From assembly GCF_017874395.1 (NCBI RefSeq), contig NZ_JAGGLJ010000007.1, positions 45,476 through 109,475 of the forward strand: DNA of 64,000 nucleotides, in the 5' to 3' direction. The notes beneath the pieces were generated by a model. That model searched no databases. It was not told the DNA's origin and saw only the letters and a list, made by a program, of their open reading frames with translations. Source of the DNA: Peptoniphilus stercorisuis (GTDB taxonomy: Bacteria > Bacillota > Clostridia > Tissierellales > Peptoniphilaceae). Position 1 is the stretch's first letter, and every line of letters starts with the position of its first letter. This document shows positions 9,106 to 18,415 of this stretch, one piece after another. The position numbers and the translations under genes are program-made.

Positions 9106-10040
9106 TATAAAAAGTCTCTTTTCTTTAGTGCATATATTATAATAAAACTAATTAAAGCAGATAGTCCCAATAAATAGAAAAATGCATATTCCTCATTTGA
9201 AAAAGGAAGAGGCGTATTCATTCCCCAAAGACCTCCTACAATAGTAGGAACTGTAAGTACAATAGTAATAGATGTAAGTATTTTCATAACATCATTTAAA
9301 TTATTTGAAATTACATTAGAATATAAATCAGATAAATGTTCTAGCATAGTTGATGATTTTTCAACCATAACTTGAGCTTGTTTATTCTCCACTTGCAAAT
9401 CACGAATTAAATCTTCTCTATACTCAGCTGAAAACAATCTATCTGATGCAAACATAGAATCAATAATAGGTCCATTTTCTCTAGTAGCCATTTGAAAAGA
9501 TATAAGTGATTTTTGAATATTTATCATCTTATATAAAAGTTCATTTTTTGTAGAAACTCTCATCTCTTTTTCTAATAAAGTGATTTTTTCTTCTAAATCT
9601 CTTACAGCAAGTATAAAAAATTGAGAAATCCTCCAGGCAATTTCAAGTACAAAATCTTCCCTACTTTGAGTTTTAACAAAACTTTTAAATTTATTTTCCT
9701 TTAATACCTCTAATATATTAGACTCTAAAGCAGTTGCTGTAATTATTACACCATCTGTTAAAATAACACTTATAGGTCTTGTTGCATAATATCCATCTGT
9801 TATTTTTAAAGGATATAAAAGCATTATTAACTTTGATTTACCCTCATCATTTATTCCCTCTATTCTTGAAATCTCCTGAGGATCACGAACATCATATATA
9901 TAATCTCTTGGAAGAGAATATTTATTTACAATTTCTTCTATTTCTTTTTCTGTTGGAGACTGCATGTCTATCCAAAACAAGTCAAGTCCTTCAACGTATT
10001 CTACAATTTTTTCATCTTTTATTGAATAGTAATTTATCAT
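9105..10040 (-). CDS. corA: CorA family magnesium/divalent cation transporter
   Basis: The 311 residues have a long cytoplasmic N-terminal domain and two C-terminal membrane helices, with the selectivity motif GMN in GGLWGMNTPLPF near residue 275. The charged KKRDFL tail is usual for CorA. The family forms pentameric Mg2+ (or Co2+/Ni2+) channels. It is coupled by a 4-base overlap to the upstream DMT transporter and by 1 base to the aldehyde dehydrogenase. Metal preference cannot be read from sequence. Confidence 0.93.
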   Translation of the reverse strand: MINYYSIKDEKIVEYVEGLDLFWIDMQSPTEKEIEEIVNKYSLPRDYIYDVRDPQEISRIEGINDEGKSKLIMLLYPLKITDGYYATRPISVILTDGVIITATALESNILEVLKENKFKSFVKTQSREDFVLEIAWRISQFFILAVRDLEEKITLLEKEMRVSTKNELLYKMINIQKSLISFQMATRENGPIIDSMFASDRLFSAEYREDLIRDLQVENKQAQVMVEKSSTMLEHLSDLYSNVISNNLNDVMKILTSITIVLTVPTIVGGLWGMNTPLPFSNEEYAFFYLLGLSALISFIIIYALKKRDFL

Positions 10041-10936
10041 TTTATCTCCTTTCTACTTGGTATTTGTGCAATTATAGTAGATGCAAACATAATTAAACAA
10101 CCAATAGCCTCTCTACTACTAAGAAGTTGTCCAAGTATTAACCATCCACCTAATACTGCAAAAATAGACTCTAAGCTATTTAATAAAGAAGCAATAGTTG
10201 CATCAATATGTCTTAATGCTATTATCTGAAGAGTATATGCAACTCCACTAGATAATATACCAACATATAAAATCGAACTTAATGCCATCATTAAATTATC
10301 TAATGAAATATTTTCTTTTGCAACAAAAGCTGCCACTAAACTTATTAATCCACATACTAAAAATTGAAACATATTAAGTCTAAGACCATCAGTCCTAGTA
10401 GAATAATAAGACAATATCAAAGTGTGAAAAGAATAAAATATCGCAGAAATAAACACAATAATATCTCCAATACTTACTACGAAATTTTCCTTAACTGATA
10501 AAAAATACATTCCTATCATTGCAAATATTACGCAAAATAAAATCTTTTTTTCAATTTTTTCGCCCATTACTCTTCTAATTATTGGAATAATAACAATATA
10601 TAAAGTCGTAATAAATCCAGCCTTTCCTGGAGTTGTATATTTTAATCCAATTTGTTGAGCATTCATTGCAAAAAAAAGAATAATTCCACAAATAATACCA
10701 GCCTTTAAATCTATACTATTGTCAAAATAAGATTCAACCCTTTCCTTCTCAAACTTAATAAATTTAGGAGAAAATAAAGTAATTAAAAACATAAATCCTC
10801 CACCTACAAAAGATCTTGCCATTGTAAAAGTGTAAGGTCCTATATATTTCATTCCCGTTGACTGAGCTACAAAAGCAAGCCCCCAAATAAGGGCAACTAA
10901 TATTAATGCAATACTCGATACAATTTTTTTATTCAT
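10037..10936 (-). CDS. EamA/DMT superfamily transporter (copy A)
   Basis: The 299 residues form ten hydrophobic segments arranged as two EamA repeats. The first ends near LGMYFLSVKEN-like sequence, and the second contains SSGVAYTLQIIALRHIDATIASLLNSLE. The family exports metabolites or amino acids; the substrate is not predictable. It is closely similar to the gene at 11377-12270 (shared start MNKKI, AFVAQS/FIAQS, MNAQQLGL-type and PGKAGFI segments), so the two are paralogues. It is first gene of the operon with CorA and ALDH. Confidence 0.88.
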   Translation of the reverse strand: MNKKIVSSIALILVALIWGLAFVAQSTGMKYIGPYTFTMARSFVGGGFMFLITLFSPKFIKFEKERVESYFDNSIDLKAGIICGIILFFAMNAQQIGLKYTTPGKAGFITTLYIVIIPIIRRVMGEKIEKKILFCVIFAMIGMYFLSVKENFVVSIGDIIVFISAIFYSFHTLILSYYSTRTDGLRLNMFQFLVCGLISLVAAFVAKENISLDNLMMALSSILYVGILSSGVAYTLQIIALRHIDATIASLLNSLESIFAVLGGWLILGQLLSSREAIGCLIMFASTIIAQIPSRKEIK

Positions 10937-11060
10937 AATTTACCTCTTTATTAATTTATCTATATATAAAATACTATCAGATTAAATCCACATTTCATAG
11001 TTATATCCTCTTAATTAATATCTTTTATTTGGAAATTTTAAAATTATATATTGTTTTAAA

Positions 11061-11342
11061 AAATCTGGTAGTGGTAAAGCTATGGCACTTATGCCTTTAT
11101 TAATTCCTCTTGGAGATTTAATTGGACTTACTAGACAAACTACAATACTTGCTTACCAATTTGGTGATGGTATATCTAATATGATATGGTTCACATATGG
11201 AACTCTTTTAATATTCCTTAACTATGGAAAAGTTCCTCTTCAAAAATGGTACAAATTTGTTTGGCCTTTAATTGTTACATTATTTGTTGTAGCTGTATTT
11301 TTCTTAATGCTTGCTACAAAAATCAATTATGGTCCATTTTAA
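11061..11342 (+). pseudogene. C-terminal remnant of a YfcC-type carrier
   Basis: From KSGSGKAMALMPLL onward the frame reads like the last 90 or so residues of YfcC-family carriers (about 450-500 residues): the SGSGKA loop, then PLGDLIGLTRQTTILAYQFGDGISN, then a final membrane segment ending at TAA. The match begins upstream of the first ATG (11082), and no ribosome site precedes that ATG. The open frame upstream soon becomes unrelated and stops at 11016. It is therefore the decayed tail of a deleted gene rather than a small intact gene. It lies between the two DMT paralogues. Confidence 0.75.
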
Positions 11343-11350
11343 TAAAAATA

Positions 11351-11376
11351 AAAAATCACTCCTAGGAGTGATTTTT
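11351..11376. terminator. Bidirectional terminator
   Basis: The perfect stem AATCACTCC/GGAGTGATT is flanked by A and T runs. It serves the DMT gene at 11377 on the minus strand and formerly the YfcC-type gene on the plus strand. Confidence 0.85.
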
Positions 11377-12270
11377 TTATTGTTCTTTTTTATTTGGCAT
11401 TTGAGCTAATATAGTTGCTATAAAAAGTATAATACATCCAAGTATTTCTCTACTATTTAATACTTGATTTAATATTAAATATCCTCCTAATGCTGCAAAT
11501 ATTGATTCTAAACTATTTATTAAAGCTGCTATTGCAGGATCTATTTCTCTTAGCGCTATTATTTGAAGTGTAAAGGCAATTCCACTTGATAGTATTCCCA
11601 TATATAAAATTGCAATTCTTGATATATACGCATATTCTAAAGAAATATTTTCTTTAAATATATTTGCAAATATAAAACTTAAAAATGCTGCTACTAAAAA
11701 CTGCATTAAGTTTAATTTTAATACATTTATTTTTGTGGAAAATTTAGATAACATTATTGTGTGAATTGCATAAAATATTGCTGATAGAAATATTATTATA
11801 TCTCCAATATTTATTGAAAAGTTTTCTTTTACAGATAAAAAATACATTCCTACTAAGGCTATTAATAGACATATTATTATTCTCTTTTCTACTTTTTTAC
11901 CAAAAATTCTTTCTATTATTGGAATTATTATAATATATAATGTTGCAATAAACCCTGCTTTTCCTGGTGTTGTATGTAATAGTCCTAGTTGCTGAGCATT
12001 CATTGCCAAAAATAAAAATATTCCACAAAATAGTCCTGATATTAATGTAGTATTTTTACTATATTCTTTTTCTAAATCCTTATTTAATATTTTATTTAAA
12101 CTTTTAATATTTAATAAAATAATCATTGATATAGCTCCTATTATTGAACTATACATTGTAAATCCATAAGGTCCTAGATAGTCCATTCCCTTACTTTGTG
12201 CTATAAATGATATTCCCCAAATAAATGCTACTATTAATAATGATATACTTGCTATTATTTTTTTATTCAT
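11377..12270 (-). CDS. EamA/DMT superfamily transporter (copy B)
   Basis: The 297 residues carry ten membrane segments in two EamA repeats. Motifs such as FIWGISFIAQSKGMDYLGPYG, TTPGKAGFIATLYIIIIPII and LREIDPAIAALINSLESIFAALGG are nearly shared with copy A at 10037-10936. It stands alone between two terminators, so the paralogues are now in separate transcription units. It is A/T-richer than copy A in synonymous positions, with more Ile/Asn/Lys. The exported substrate is unknown. Confidence 0.88.
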   Translation of the reverse strand: MNKKIIASISLLIVAFIWGISFIAQSKGMDYLGPYGFTMYSSIIGAISMIILLNIKSLNKILNKDLEKEYSKNTTLISGLFCGIFLFLAMNAQQLGLLHTTPGKAGFIATLYIIIIPIIERIFGKKVEKRIIICLLIALVGMYFLSVKENFSINIGDIIIFLSAIFYAIHTIMLSKFSTKINVLKLNLMQFLVAAFLSFIFANIFKENISLEYAYISRIAILYMGILSSGIAFTLQIIALREIDPAIAALINSLESIFAALGGYLILNQVLNSREILGCIILFIATILAQMPNKKEQ

Positions 12271-12302
12271 TTCTACCTCTTTTTATGTATTTAAAATTAA
12301 AA

Positions 12303-12332
12303 AGAGACTTTCTACTTTTATAGAAAGTCTCT
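12303..12332 (-). terminator. Terminator after the pyrophosphatase gene
   Basis: The 12-base stem AGAGACTTTCTA/TAGAAAGTCTCT with a short loop is followed by TTTTTAAT on the minus strand. Confidence 0.88.
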
Positions 12333-12348
12333 AATATAGAAATTTTAT

Positions 12349-14349
12349 TTAGAATAGAATTCCACCGTATTGTACAAATAATGGTGCAAATACAAGTGAA
12401 ACTACTGTTATTAGTTTGATTAGTATATTAAGTGATGGTCCTGATGTATCTTTAAATGGATCTCCTACAGTATCTCCTGTAACAGCTGCTTTATGAGCTT
12501 CTGATCCTTTTCCACCATGATTTCCATCTTCAATATATTTCTTTGCATTGTCCCATGCTCCACCAGCGTTTGACATAAATATTGCCATAAGAACACCTGT
12601 AATTAGTGCTCCTGCTTGAAGTCCACCTAGTGCTTCTGCTCCAAATAATAGACCTACTACTACTGGAACTACTACTGCAATTAGTCCTGGGATAATCATT
12701 TCTCTTAGAGCTGCTGTTGTAGAAATATCTACACATTTACCATATTCTGGTTTAGCTTTTCCTTCCATAATTCCAGGAATTTCTCTAAATTGACGTCTTA
12801 CTTCATCAATCATAGCTGATGCTGCACGACCTACTGCACTCATTGTAAGTGCTGAGAATGCAAATGGAAGCATACCACCAACAAATGCTCCTGCGATTAC
12901 TTCTGGTTTTGATATATTAATTCCAGTAAGTCCTGTTGCTTCAATATATGAAACAAAAAGTGCAAGTGCTGTAAGTGCTGCTGATCCTATAGCAAATCCC
13001 TTACCTATAGCTGCTGTAGTGTTACCTACTGCATCTAGTGAGTCTGTAATTTCTCTAACTTCTTCTGGTAAGTCACACATTTCTGCAATACCACCAGCAT
13101 TATCTGCAATTGGTCCGTAAGCATCTACTGCAATTGTCATACCTGTTGTTGAAAGCATTCCCACTGCTGCTAGTGCTATACCATATAGTCCGTATATTGA
13201 GTCTTCACTTCCACCTGATCCAACGAAAGCAACAATAATTGCTATTGCAATAATTATTATTGGAGCTATTGTTGACATCATTCCAACTGAAAGTCCTGAA
13301 ATAATATTAGTTGCATGTCCTGTTTCAGATTCATTTGCAATTGTTTGAACTGGTTTATGATCTGCTGAAGTATAATATTCTGTAAATTTAGAAATAATAA
13401 GACCAGCTACTATACCAGTAATTACAGGTACAAATGGTTTATATCCACCAAACATTTTTGATGATAATATTGCTGATACTATTATTGTTACACCAGCTGC
13501 AATATATTCACCATTGTTAAGTGATTTTTGTGGATTTTTATCTCCTCTTACGAAAAATACTGCTACCATTGAAGCTACTATACCTACAACTGCAATTGCA
13601 AGTCCATAAGTTACTCCTGTATCTTGGTAAGCTACTGCTCCAAGAGTAATAACTGATAAAAGTGCTCCTACATAAGATTCAAATAGGTCAGCTCCCATTC
13701 CTGCTACGTCTCCAACATTATCTCCAACATTATCTGCGATAACTGCTGGGTTTCTTGGATCGTCTTCTGGAATTCCTGCTTCTACTTTACCTACAAGGTC
13801 AGCTCCAACGTCTGCTGCTTTTGTGTAGATTCCTCCACCAACTCTTGCAAATAGTGCAATTGATGAAGCTCCTAGTGAAAATCCTGTTACGATTTCTACA
13901 TTGCCAGTTATTTTATATGCTAATGAAATACCAATAATTCCAAGACCAACAACGCACATTCCCATAACTACACCACCTGAAAAAGCAACGTCAAGAGCTT
14001 TTCCAAGTCCAGATTTCATAGCTGCATTAGCTGTTCTAACATTTGCTTTTGTAGCAACTTTCATACCAGCATATCCTGCTAATACTGAAAATATTGCTCC
14101 AAAAATAAAACAAACTGCAGTTTGTATATTAATTCCAACTGCAAGTATAATTGCTAAAACAATAACAAATACTGTTAATGCTTTATATTCTCTCTTTAAA
14201 AATGCCATAGCTCCATCTTCGATGTAAGATGCAATTTCTTTCATACGATCATTTCCTGCATCTTGGCTAACTACGAATTTTGCCTTCGCAAAGGCAAATA
14301 GTAGCGCCACTACACCGACAATAGGAGCTATTATTAATATATTGTCCAT
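12349..14349 (-). CDS. hppA: Membrane-bound, K+-dependent, probably Na+-pumping pyrophosphatase
   Basis: The 666 residues form about 16 membrane helices and couple PPi hydrolysis to cation export. Substrate motifs are present: [22 protein letters not shown] and [21 protein letters not shown], then the C-terminal [14 protein letters not shown] and [15 protein letters not shown]. The glutamate in LFESY (E224 here) is in the position used by Na+-PPases rather than plant-type H+-PPases. [10 protein letters not shown] has Ala where K+-independent enzymes carry Lys, so K+ dependence is expected. It follows a SecG-like gene by 9 bases. Confidence 0.93.
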   Translation of the reverse strand: MDNILIIAPIVGVVALLFAFAKAKFVVSQDAGNDRMKEIASYIEDGAMAFLKREYKALTVFVIVLAIILAVGINIQTAVCFIFGAIFSVLAGYAGMKVATKANVRTANAAMKSGLGKALDVAFSGGVVMGMCVVGLGIIGISLAYKITGNVEIVTGFSLGASSIALFARVGGGIYTKAADVGADLVGKVEAGIPEDDPRNPAVIADNVGDNVGDVAGMGADLFESYVGALLSVITLGAVAYQDTGVTYGLAIAVVGIVASMVAVFFVRGDKNPQKSLNNGEYIAAGVTIIVSAILSSKMFGGYKPFVPVITGIVAGLIISKFTEYYTSADHKPVQTIANESETGHATNIISGLSVGMMSTIAPIIIIAIAIIVAFVGSGGSEDSIYGLYGIALAAVGMLSTTGMTIAVDAYGPIADNAGGIAEMCDLPEEVREITDSLDAVGNTTAAIGKGFAIGSAALTALALFVSYIEATGLTGINISKPEVIAGAFVGGMLPFAFSALTMSAVGRAASAMIDEVRRQFREIPGIMEGKAKPEYGKCVDISTTAALREMIIPGLIAVVVPVVVGLLFGAEALGGLQAGALITGVLMAIFMSNAGGAWDNAKKYIEDGNHGGKGSEAHKAAVTGDTVGDPFKDTSGPSLNILIKLITVVSLVFAPLFVQYGGILF

Positions 14350-14358
14350 TTCTCCTCC

Positions 14359-14583
14359 TTAAATTGCCGCTAAAATAAGAAGAGCAACTCCAAATACTAT
14401 TGAAGAAATCTTAACTATCTTATTTTGCATTTCTTTTTTACTTGTTCCTCTGTGTTCACCCCAAGTAGAAGTTTCATCACCACTTAAAGTTCCAAGACCT
14501 GCTTGGTCACTTTCCATAGAAGCAACTACAACTATCATTAATATACTTGCAATGGCGATTATAACAGATAAAAAAGTTTCCAT
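14359..14583 (-). CDS. secG: Preprotein translocase subunit SecG (probable)
   Basis: The 74 residues have two membrane segments (about 3-21 and 53-73) joined by a polar, Gly-rich loop, AGLGTLSGDETSTWGEHRG. This is the layout of SecG, where the loop usually reads GLGxxxGG...FG. The loop is divergent (SMESDQAGLG in place of LLQEGK-type), so the call is probable, not certain. It has a perfect AGGAGG site ten bases before the ATG and is the first gene of a two-gene unit with the pyrophosphatase. Confidence 0.72.
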   Translation of the reverse strand: METFLSVIIAIASILMIVVVASMESDQAGLGTLSGDETSTWGEHRGTSKKEMQNKIVKISSIVFGVALLILAAI

Positions 14584-14744
14584 AAATTTCCAACCTCCTA
14601 AATAAATTTCTATATCTATAACGTATCAATTTTATCATAGAAAAATGCAAAAATCAATGAAATCAGCCATTAAAAGACCCTTATATTCTATTGAAATATT
14701 TTCACATTTTCTACTTTTTTAGCCTTATTATATTTATTTATAAA

Positions 14745-14774
14745 AATAAAAAAGGAGCTTTTTAAAGCCCCTTA
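14745..14774 (-). terminator. Terminator after the flavodiiron gene
   Basis: The stem AGGGGCTTT/AAAGCTCCT (one G-T pair) is followed by TTTTTTATTTTTAT on the minus strand. Confidence 0.8.
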
Positions 14775-14778
14775 ATTT

Positions 14779-15990
14779 TTATTCTTTTGAAGCTAAAATA
14801 GCTTTTGCCATTTCTTCTCCAAGTTTCATAAGTTCTTCCATATCTTCATTATTTGCAGCACCTTTTATTTCAGGTTGAGTTTCTAAAACTTCATATTTGC
14901 AATCTTCTGCAAAAGCTTTTAAGTTTTTCATTGCTCCACCACTCCATGAGTATGAACCAAAGATACCCCAAATATTATTTTTCATTTTTTGATGTTTAAA
15001 TTCTTCTGTTATAAATTTCATTGGTGGGAATAAGTCATTGTCATAGGAACATGATCCTAAGATAACTCCTTTATATTTCCATGCATCTGCTAAAAGATAA
15101 GAAAATGGTGTCTTAGATACATCTCTTACTCTTACATCTTTAATTCCACCATGAACGACTCCTCTTGCAACAGCCTCTGCCATTTTTTCTGTATTTCCAT
15201 ACATTGAGCCATATATTATTACTACTCCATCTTGTACTTCTTGACTAGCAAGAGATACATATAGATCAATTATTTTTTGTGGATTTTTTCTCCAAACTGG
15301 TCCATGAACTGGACAAATTGTCTTTATATCTAATGTTGTAGCAAGTTTATTAAGTGATCTTAGAGCTTGTTTTGCATATTTTCCAACTATATTTATAAAA
15401 TATCTTCTAGTTTCATCTAGATAATATTCATCAAATCTTAGCTCATCATCAAATATTCCACCATCAAGTGTTCCAAATCCTCCAAAAATATCTTGTGAGA
15501 AAAGTGTTTTTGTCTCTTCTTCATAAGATACCATTGATTCTGGCCAATGCACCATAGGAGTCATATAGAAAGTTAGTTTTCTATTTCCTAGTTCAAGAGT
15601 TTCGCCATCTTTAACTATAATTAAATTATCCTCAATATCATAATAATTTTTAAGAAAATCAACAGTCTTTTTATTACATACGATTTTCACATCTGGATAT
15701 ATGTCTAGAATATTTAAAATTGCTGATGAGTGATCTGGTTCAGCATGATGTACTACTATATAATCAAGTGGTTTATCTCCAAGAACTTCTTGTAATTTTT
15801 CTACAAAAACACTTACTGTATTAATCTTTACAAGATCTAGTAATATATTTTTTTCTCCTGTCATTAAATAAGAATTATAAGCTACTCCATCTGGAAGTGG
15901 CCACATTGCTTCAAATAATTCTGTTTGGCGATCATTTACTCCAATATAGTATAAATGATCATTAATTGGTACTGTTAATAAATTGTCCAT
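14779..15990 (-). CDS. FprA-type flavodiiron protein
   Basis: The 403 residues combine an N-terminal beta-lactamase-like diiron domain and a C-terminal flavodoxin domain. Iron ligands are visible in HHAEPDH, MVHWPESM, SQDIFGGFG and CPVHGPVW. The FMN loop is IIYGSMYGNTEKMAEAV near residue 255. These enzymes reduce O2 to water or NO to N2O in anaerobes. I start at the ATG at 15990 because GGAGGT lies ten bases upstream; the longer frame to 16035 lacks a site and would overlap the exonuclease gene. It is the last gene of a unit with TtcA-like and Xth genes. Confidence 0.94.
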   Translation of the reverse strand: MDNLLTVPINDHLYYIGVNDRQTELFEAMWPLPDGVAYNSYLMTGEKNILLDLVKINTVSVFVEKLQEVLGDKPLDYIVVHHAEPDHSSAILNILDIYPDVKIVCNKKTVDFLKNYYDIEDNLIIVKDGETLELGNRKLTFYMTPMVHWPESMVSYEEETKTLFSQDIFGGFGTLDGGIFDDELRFDEYYLDETRRYFINIVGKYAKQALRSLNKLATTLDIKTICPVHGPVWRKNPQKIIDLYVSLASQEVQDGVVIIYGSMYGNTEKMAEAVARGVVHGGIKDVRVRDVSKTPFSYLLADAWKYKGVILGSCSYDNDLFPPMKFITEEFKHQKMKNNIWGIFGSYSWSGGAMKNLKAFAEDCKYEVLETQPEIKGAANNEDMEELMKLGEEMAKAILASKE

Positions 15991-16007
15991 AAATATACTT
16001 ACCTCCA

Positions 16008-16760
16008 CTATTTTATTATAAGCTCTACTGGGCAATGATCTGATCCCATAATATCTTGATGAATTTTTGCATCAACTAATCTATCTTTTAATTTATCAGA
16101 TGTTACAAAATAGTCAATCCTCCACCCAATATTCCTGTCTCTACTTTTTGCAAAGTAACTCCACCAAGAATACTCCTGTGTTTTTTCTGGATAGAAATAT
16201 CTAAATGTATCAATATATCCTGAATCTAAAAGTTCTGTAAATTTAGAACGCTCTTCAATTGTAAATCCTGCACTTTTTTTATTAGTTGATGGATTTGCAA
16301 GATCTATCTCTTTATGTGCTACATTTAAATCTCCACATAAAATAACAGGCTTTATCTCATCAAGTCTATTTAAATACTCTCTAAAAGCATCTTCCCAAAC
16401 CATTCTATAATCAAGTCTTTCAAGCCCTCTTTTTGAATTTGGCGTATAGCATGTTATAAAGTAAAAGTCATCAAACTCACAAGTAATAACCCTTCCCTCA
16501 TCATCATGTTCCTCTATGCCTATTCCATATTTTACACTTAATGGTTCTTCCTTTGTAAATACAGCTGTTCCTGAATATCCCTTTCTCTGTGCATAATTAT
16601 AATACATATGGTATCCAGGAAGCTCAAGATCAAGTTGACCTTCTGATAGTTTAATCTCTTGCAGTGCAAATATATCTGCATCTAATTTATTAAATTCATC
16701 TACAAAGCCCTTTTTTACAACGGCTCTTAAACCATTTACATTCCAAGAAATAAATTTCAT
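16008..16760 (-). CDS. xth: Exodeoxyribonuclease III (AP endonuclease)
   Basis: The 250 residues cover the whole exonuclease III fold: SWNVNGLRAVVKKGF at the start, the metal-binding LQEIKL, the catalytic GDLNVAHKEIDLANP, WRIDYFVTSDKL, and the terminal GSDHCPVEL. It repairs abasic and oxidised 3' ends. The ATG at 16760 overlaps the TtcA-like stop by 4 bases. Grouping with a flavodiiron protein suggests an oxygen-damage theme, which is inference. Confidence 0.95.
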   Translation of the reverse strand: MKFISWNVNGLRAVVKKGFVDEFNKLDADIFALQEIKLSEGQLDLELPGYHMYYNYAQRKGYSGTAVFTKEEPLSVKYGIGIEEHDDEGRVITCEFDDFYFITCYTPNSKRGLERLDYRMVWEDAFREYLNRLDEIKPVILCGDLNVAHKEIDLANPSTNKKSAGFTIEERSKFTELLDSGYIDTFRYFYPEKTQEYSWWSYFAKSRDRNIGWRIDYFVTSDKLKDRLVDAKIHQDIMGSDHCPVELIIK

Positions 16761-17605
16761 ATATTCTCCTTTTTGTCATAGTCCTCTAAAAATGTATGTT
16801 TTTCAGTTCTGTATTTCCAACCAACTATGGCACCCATATTTACATTTTCTGCAGATCTTAAAATATTAATATCTGCATTTGGATTTTTTTTCATTATTTC
16901 TTCTATTAAATCCTTTATATAAAATCTCATATTGCCTTCTTTTTTTTCTGTAACTGTACAAGCACAATCAAGTGCATGAAGTCCTGTTGAATTTATAAAT
17001 CTAATAATAGACTCCTCTTTTACATAGTAAAGAGGCCTAATTAATTCAAGACCTTCAAAATTATCAGAATGAAGTTTTGGCATCATAGTTTTGAAATTTC
17101 CTGCAAACAAAACATTTAACATAATTGTTTCAATCACATCATTAAAATGATGTCCTAAAGCAAGTTTGTTACAACCTAATTCCTTTGCTTTATTATATAA
17201 ATTTCCACGTCTCATTCTTGCACACATATAACAAGGATTTTCTCCTGCTACTTTATCTGCTACCTGAAAAACATCTGAATCATGTATTTTTACAGGTATT
17301 CCTAGATAATTGCAATTATATTCTAAAAGCTCTCTATTTTCTTTTTTATATCCTGGGTCCATTGCAATAAATTCAAGATCAAAATCCATTTTTCCATGTT
17401 TCTTTAACTCTTGAAAACACTTTGCAAGAAGAAGGGAATCCTTACCTCCAGATATTGCAACTGCGATTTTATCTCCATCTTGAATCATGTCATATTCATT
17501 AATGGCCTTTACAAATTTAACCCATATATATTTTCTATAATTTTTTATAATTGATCTTTCAATCTCATGTAATGATTTTAACTCTTTTTCTTCCATATTC
17601 ACCAT
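16757..17605 (-). CDS. TtcA-like PP-loop ATPase (tRNA thiolation family)
   Basis: The 282 residues carry the ATP PP-loop ISGGKDSLLLAKC and the paired cysteines of NPCYMCARMRRG, plus a later DCACT that could supply the third cluster ligand. This fits the TtcA group, which thiolates C32 of tRNA with a 4Fe-4S cluster; close relatives have other targets. The start is uncertain: ATG codons lie at 17626, 17605 and 17596, none with a clean ribosome site. GGTGA before 17596 and AGAAG before 17605 are the best candidates. Confidence 0.82.
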   Translation of the reverse strand: MVNMEEKELKSLHEIERSIIKNYRKYIWVKFVKAINEYDMIQDGDKIAVAISGGKDSLLLAKCFQELKKHGKMDFDLEFIAMDPGYKKENRELLEYNCNYLGIPVKIHDSDVFQVADKVAGENPCYMCARMRRGNLYNKAKELGCNKLALGHHFNDVIETIMLNVLFAGNFKTMMPKLHSDNFEGLELIRPLYYVKEESIIRFINSTGLHALDCACTVTEKKEGNMRFYIKDLIEEIMKKNPNADINILRSAENVNMGAIVGWKYRTEKHTFLEDYDKKENI

Positions 17606-17744
17606 TCTTCTAATATTAATATACAATTAATTATAACATATTAAATTTGTGCATTTGTGTTTTTTTGTTGTAAATAAGTTAAATTAATATCTAACTTGCA
17701 GTCATATAAATAGCCTAATTTATTTAATACCCTAAAACAAAGAA

Positions 17745-17766
17745 AAGGACCAGAAATCTGGCCCTT
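17745..17766 (-). terminator. Terminator after the peroxiredoxin gene
   Basis: The stem AAGGGCCAG/CTGGTCCTT on the minus strand is followed by TTCTTTG. The T-run is modest. Confidence 0.7.
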
Positions 17767-17773
17767 ATAAATA

Positions 17774-18340
17774 TTAAATTTGACCTACTAAATCAATTCC
17801 TGGTGTTAAAGTTTCTTCACCTGGCTCCCAATTTGCTGGACAAACTTGATCTCCATGTTTATATACAAATTGTGCAGCTTCAGTCTTTCTTAAAAGTTCC
17901 TTAGCATTTCTACCAATACCTGGTGAATGAATTTCATAGGCAACTATTTCAAGTTCTGGATTTATAATAAATGTTCCTCTAAGAGCTTGTCCCTCATCTT
18001 CCATTAAGACGCCAAACTCCTTTGAGATTTTAAAGTTTCTATCTGCTACCATTGGAAATTCTACTTTTCCAACTGCATCAGATGACTCATGCCACTCTTT
18101 GTGAGTAAATTCTGAATCAGTTGAAACTGAATAAATTTCACAGCCAATTTCCTTAAACTTATTATAATTATTTGCTAAATCTTCAAGTTCAGTAGGGCAG
18201 ACAAAAGTGAAATCTCCAGGATAAAAGAAAAATATTGACCATTTTCCCTCTAGATCCTCTGTTTTTAATTCTCCAAAAGCCTTATTTACATAAATAGGAG
18301 CTTTAATATTTTCTATCTTCTTATTAATTAAATTTTCCAT
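17774..18340 (-). CDS. Peroxiredoxin (AhpC/Prx1 type)
   Basis: The 188 residues form a typical 2-Cys peroxiredoxin. The peroxidatic cysteine is in YPGDFTFVCPTELEDLA, the catalytic arginine in MVADRNFKIS, and the resolving cysteine in GDQVCPANWEPGEETL. It detoxifies H2O2 and organic peroxides. The ATG at 18340 has AGGAGG nine bases upstream, so the longer frame to 18376 is rejected. An extended -10 box (TGGTATAAT) lies just upstream of that site. No dedicated AhpF reductase is adjacent. Confidence 0.93.
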   Translation of the reverse strand: MENLINKKIENIKAPIYVNKAFGELKTEDLEGKWSIFFFYPGDFTFVCPTELEDLANNYNKFKEIGCEIYSVSTDSEFTHKEWHESSDAVGKVEFPMVADRNFKISKEFGVLMEDEGQALRGTFIINPELEIVAYEIHSPGIGRNAKELLRKTEAAQFVYKHGDQVCPANWEPGEETLTPGIDLVGQI

Positions 18341-18361
18341 AATATATAACCTCCTAAAATC

Positions 18362-18370
18362 ATTATACCA
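18362..18370 (-). promoter_or_regulatory. Extended -10 promoter of the peroxiredoxin gene
   Basis: The minus strand reads TGGTATAAT 22-30 bases before the ATG at 18340. The -35 region is weak (AATCAA at 16-base spacing), which an extended -10 can tolerate. Confidence 0.5.
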
Positions 18371-18415
18371 CACCAAAAAGGTATTGATTAAATATATTAC
18401 AATAATTTTGTAAAA

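Noticed and set aside
11082..11342. Intact 86-residue membrane protein gene
   Set aside because: The family match extends upstream of the ATG (SGSGKA) and there is no ribosome site, so it is a remnant.
13901..14227. Plus-strand ORF within the pyrophosphatase gene
   Set aside because: It is a shadow frame of a conserved gene with no ribosome site.
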